Positions 5,399 through 7,718 of a stretch of 7,718 nt of DNA are shown one piece after another. The stretch comes from Rhodobacteraceae bacterium UBA6273. GTDB taxonomy: Bacteria; Pseudomonadota; Alphaproteobacteria; Rhodobacterales; Rhodobacteraceae. The notes under the pieces were generated by a model. That model saw nothing but the letters and a program-made list of their open reading frames with translations, was not told the origin of the DNA and made no database searches. The number at the start of each line of letters is the position of its first letter. Position 1 is the first letter of the stretch. Location of the stretch: positions 1 to 7,718 of the forward strand of contig DJUV01000054.1 in the NCBI GenBank assembly GCA_002440625.1. Direction: 5' to 3'. The position numbers were made by a program, and so were the translations under genes.

Positions 5399-6691
5399 TC
5401 AGCGCGCGGGGGCCAGAAGTTCCGCCAAGACCAGCGCCATGACCTTGGCGCTGTCTGCCATGTCGCTGATCCCAACCCATTCGTCAGGCTGGTGCGCGAG
5501 GTCCAGCACCCCCGGCCCATAGGCGATGCAGTTCTTCAGCCGCCCGATGCGGTCGATATGCTTCTGATCATAGGTGCCGGGCGAGACGACATAGGCAGCC
5601 TCGCGCCCCAGCACCTTTTCGATGGCGGCGGCGGTGGAGCGGACGATGGGCGCATCCTTCTCCGTCATGGTCGGGCGCACCTCGAAAAGGTCGCGCACCT
5701 CATACTGGAAGGTCGGGCGCTCCGCCTTCACCCGTTCCAGCATCGCCGTCACCTCGCGCTTCACTTCGGCGAGGTCCTCCTCGATCAGGTAGCGCCGGTC
5801 GATCACGATACGGCAGCGGTCGGGGACGCAAGGCACCGGCAGGCCGGTATAATCCTCCTCCTGCTCCTTTTCGCCGCCGTGGATGGCGTTGATGTTCAGC
5901 GTCGATTGCTTCGCCCCTTCCGGGATCACTGGCATCGCGGTGCGCTTGGTGGCGAGAAGCGGGAAGAGCGTCGCCTCCATCTCGGCCAGAACCGCCCCCA
6001 TGTGGCGCACCGCTGAATCGCCGAGGAAGGGCATGGAGCCATGGGCGATGCGGCCCTTGGTCTCGATCTCTGCCCACCAGACGCCGCGATGGCCAAGGCA
6101 GATGCGGTCCTTGTGGAGGGGTTCGGGGATGATGACATGCTGGACCCGGGCGGGGTCGAAGCGGCCCTGTTCGGCAAGATAGGCGACGCCGCCATAGCCG
6201 CCCGACTCCTCATCCGCCGTCGCGCTGATTTCGATGGCACCGGCGAAATCCGGGCAGCCGGCGATGAAGGCTTCGGCGGCGATCACGCTGGCGGCAAGAC
6301 CGCCCTTCATGTCGCAGGCGCCGCGCCCGTAGATGCGGTCGCCCTCGACTTCGGCCCCGAAGGGGTCGCGGGTCCAGCCGTGGCCCACTTCAACCACGTC
6401 ATGGTGCGAGTTGAAATGGACGCAGTCGCCGGGGCGGGCGCCTTCCTTCCGCGCCACAAGGTTCCAGCGCGGATGGGCGGCACTGTCGCCCGGCGCGCCC
6501 TCGGCGCGGATCAGTTCGATGGCAAAGCCCTGCCGGCCAAGGCGGTCGCCAAGATATTCGCAGATTTCCAGATAGTTGCGGCCGGGCGGGTTCAGCGTCG
6601 GGATGCGGATCAGATCCTGCGTGAGCTGGACAAGCTCGCCGCGCCGCGCGTCGATCCCCGCCTTGATCCGGTCTTCGAGAGTGTGCGTCAT
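5399..6691 (-). CDS. M20-family metallopeptidase / deacylase (ArgE/DapE-like)
   Basis: A 430-residue di-zinc hydrolase of the group that removes acyl or aminoacyl parts from amino acid derivatives (acetylornithine deacetylase, succinyl-diaminopimelate desuccinylase and relatives). Counting from the chosen start, the ligands are all present: His96 and Asp98 in SHHDVV, bridging Asp127 in GRGACDMKGG, base Glu161 and ligand Glu162 in ADEESGG, Glu190 in IPEPL, and His400 in LAHQPDEWV. The lid/dimerisation domain lies between about residues 200 and 320 (GRIAHGSMP is near its start). The N-terminus ERIKAGIDARR-type helix and QDLIRIPTLNPPG fit the family. The open frame reaches 6811 (GTG), but the extra 40 residues are Arg/Pro-rich and non-conserved, so I choose ATG 6691-6689, though no good ribosome site precedes it. 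Substrate cannot be decided; no arg or dap gene is adjacent. Confidence 0.92.
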   Translation of the reverse strand: MTHTLEDRIKAGIDARRGELVQLTQDLIRIPTLNPPGRNYLEICEYLGDRLGRQGFAIELIRAEGAPGDSAAHPRWNLVARKEGARPGDCVHFNSHHDVVEVGHGWTRDPFGAEVEGDRIYGRGACDMKGGLAASVIAAEAFIAGCPDFAGAIEISATADEESGGYGGVAYLAEQGRFDPARVQHVIIPEPLHKDRICLGHRGVWWAEIETKGRIAHGSMPFLGDSAVRHMGAVLAEMEATLFPLLATKRTAMPVIPEGAKQSTLNINAIHGGEKEQEEDYTGLPVPCVPDRCRIVIDRRYLIEEDLAEVKREVTAMLERVKAERPTFQYEVRDLFEVRPTMTEKDAPIVRSTAAAIEKVLGREAAYVVSPGTYDQKHIDRIGRLKNCIAYGPGVLDLAHQPDEWVGISDMADSAKVMALVLAELLAPAR

Positions 6692-6740
6692 GGCCCGGAC
6701 GGTAGCGCGGGTGCCGGGCAGGGGCAATCCGCGCGAAACC

Positions 6741-6775
6741 GGATGACGCATCCTTCGGGATGTTCTAAGTTTTTT
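6741..6775. other. Three-part complementary element (GGATG-CATCC-GGATG) next to a T-run
   Basis: GGATG (6741-6745), CATCC (6749-6753) and GGATG (6758-6762) follow one another with spacers ACG and TTCG. The central CATCC can pair with either neighbour, so two 5-bp hairpins exclude each other. The second has a TTCG tetraloop on the plus strand. Six T residues follow at 6770-6775 after a 7-nt gap. The element lies between the divergent M20 gene (start 6691) and the coiled-coil gene (start 6848), so it may be in the M20 leader or upstream of the plus-strand gene. It could be a small terminator-like or switching structure, or chance. Confidence 0.3.
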
Positions 6776-6847
6776 CGGCGGCGGGGTCTCGACAAAGCCC
6801 TGCCGGGTCACAACATGGTGTAAAAGACATTAACATCGAGGGGCGAA

Positions 6848-7718
6848 ATGTCCGACTTTGACAGCCAGATCATCGAAAGCCAGAAGCAGGTCGCTGCGGC
6901 TCAGGCGAAGATCTCAGAACTGACGGCTAAGATCGATTCCGCGAAGGTGAAGCTGAACGCCGGGCAGGACATTTCCATCGACATCGAGAATGCGACGCTG
7001 GCCGATGTCCACAAGCATACCGAGTTGATGAACGCCAATATCGCCGAGCTTATCATGGGGCTCGACGATGTGACGGCGGGTTTTTCCAAGGACTTCGCCG
7101 AGATGCGGTCGAAGACCGGCTGGGAAAGCGTCGTCGGCTGGTTCTCCGAGGGCAAGTCGGAATCGATGCGGCAGGAACGCCTGCGCGGCGCCACCATCGA
7201 CGACAAGCTGCAGGACCTGATCGCCAAGTCCGATACCATCGTGAAGCTTCTGGAAGGCCAGTTGGCGGTGCTGAACGAGCACAAGGCCAAGGTCGAGGCC
7301 AACCTGACCGGCACGCTGACCGACCGCGAGGTGACGGTGGGCGAGCTGGAATCGGTGCGGGCTTCGGTACAGGCGCTCGACCCGAAGATCATCGAGCTGG
7401 AGAACAAGATTTCGATGGAGCAGGACGCGGCGGCGCGGACCAAGCTTGAAAGCGACCTTGCGGAACTGAACAAGCAGCACAACGCGCTGGTGCAGGACGA
7501 ACAGGTGAAGCTTGCGAAGTCGCAGACGTTGGAGCGCTATATCGAAGCGGGCAAGACCTGGGTCGATAGCTTGCAGAACCAGGCGGCGACGCAGATGGTT
7601 CTCATCAACAAGCTCCAGACCGACACAAGGCAGCGGGTGGTGCTTTATGACGCGCTGACCAAATCGCTGAAAACCGCGCAGCAGCAGGATGTGGCGCACA
7701 AGATCAACGAGATCGGGG
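6848..7718 (+). CDS. Coiled-coil protein of unknown function, 3'-partial
   Basis: An open frame from ATG 6848 to the window end gives 290 residues without a stop. GAGGGG at 6838-6843 stands 4 nt before the start. There is no signal peptide or membrane segment in the visible part. It is highly charged and helical. An N-terminal heptad-like region covers about residues 5-37 and a second helical stretch about 50-87. A short Trp-containing motif follows, KTGWESVVGWFSEGKSESMR (89-108). Then come long coiled coils from about 110 to 290, including YIEAGKTW (231-238). The YIEAGK piece and overall helix content recall the TelA / toxic-anion-resistance family (PF05816), but this is a loose likeness and not an assignment. 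Codon use is clearly coding in this frame, and the long open frames on the opposite strand are its shadows. It is divergent from the M20 gene. Function unknown; the missing C-terminus or right-hand neighbours might reveal it. Confidence 0.85.
   Translation, partial: MSDFDSQIIESQKQVAAAQAKISELTAKIDSAKVKLNAGQDISIDIENATLADVHKHTELMNANIAELIMGLDDVTAGFSKDFAEMRSKTGWESVVGWFSEGKSESMRQERLRGATIDDKLQDLIAKSDTIVKLLEGQLAVLNEHKAKVEANLTGTLTDREVTVGELESVRASVQALDPKIIELENKISMEQDAAARTKLESDLAELNKQHNALVQDEQVKLAKSQTLERYIEAGKTWVDSLQNQAATQMVLINKLQTDTRQRVVLYDALTKSLKTAQQQDVAHKINEIG

Noticed and set aside
5492..6823. Two long plus-strand frames (5492-6016 and 6041-6823) opposite the M20 gene
   Set aside because: The minus strand holds a complete enzyme with every metal ligand over the same bases; the plus frames are His/Asp/Gly-rich shadows.
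6798..6836. Promoter for the coiled-coil gene (TAAAAG at 6821 or TAACAT at 6831 as -10)
   Set aside because: No acceptable -35 box lies at 16-18 bp from either, so I do not list a promoter.
6901..7699. Two minus-strand open frames opposite the coiled-coil gene
   Set aside because: One is Ser-rich and the other Leu/Arg/His-rich, as expected for the reverse of Glu/Lys/Gln/Asp codons. The plus frame has a start, a ribosome site and regular heptads.

Overview
The window looks like ordinary chromosomal DNA of a GC-rich alphaproteobacterium, most likely in the Rhodobacterales (Paracoccaceae/Rhodobacteraceae). The reasons are the strong G/C preference at third codon positions, the panB-panC pair joined by an ATGA overlap, and the style of the L,D-transpeptidase, the M20 deacylase and the DUF3461-like protein. 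This placement comes from protein character only and was not tested by a search. Nine protein genes fill almost the whole window. I see no rRNA, tRNA, CRISPR array, insertion sequence or phage gene, and no gene-free stretch longer than about 160 bp.

Layout. (1) 1-537, plus strand: the 3' part of an L,D-transpeptidase that crosslinks or modifies peptidoglycan; its 5' end is outside the window. (2) 538-615: a short convergent gap with two abutting GC-rich hairpins. (3) 3048 down to 616, minus strand: a probable three-gene operon. It holds a family 5 (oligopeptide/dipeptide-type) periplasmic substrate-binding protein, a small polytopic membrane protein that overlaps it by 8 nt and uses a TTG start, and a small His-less cupin. 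No ABC permease or ATPase gene accompanies the binding protein here. (4) 3049-3192: a divergent promoter region. (5) 3193-4847, plus strand: panB and panC, two enzymes of pantothenate (coenzyme A precursor) synthesis, translationally coupled. (6) 5243-4854, minus strand: a DUF3461-like protein that converges on panC with a 6-bp gap. (7) 5244-5398: a leader region with a long-spaced 8-bp inverted repeat. (8) 6691-5399, minus strand: an M20-family metallo-deacylase (ArgE/DapE-like) with all expected metal ligands. (9) 6692-6847: a second divergent region with a three-part GGATG/CATCC/GGATG element. (10) 6848 to the window end, plus strand: the first 290 residues of a coiled-coil protein of unknown function, running off the right edge.

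How the genes fit together. PanB makes ketopantoate and PanC joins pantoate to beta-alanine; the ketopantoate reductase and the beta-alanine source are not in the window. The other genes are housekeeping or accessory and have no obvious link to pantothenate. I found no clear new system. The items most worth a second look are the binding-protein / membrane-protein / cupin operon without permeases, the unrecognised membrane protein with a paired-cysteine loop and lower GC, the unrecognised coiled-coil protein at the right edge, and the mutually exclusive hairpin element between it and the M20 gene.
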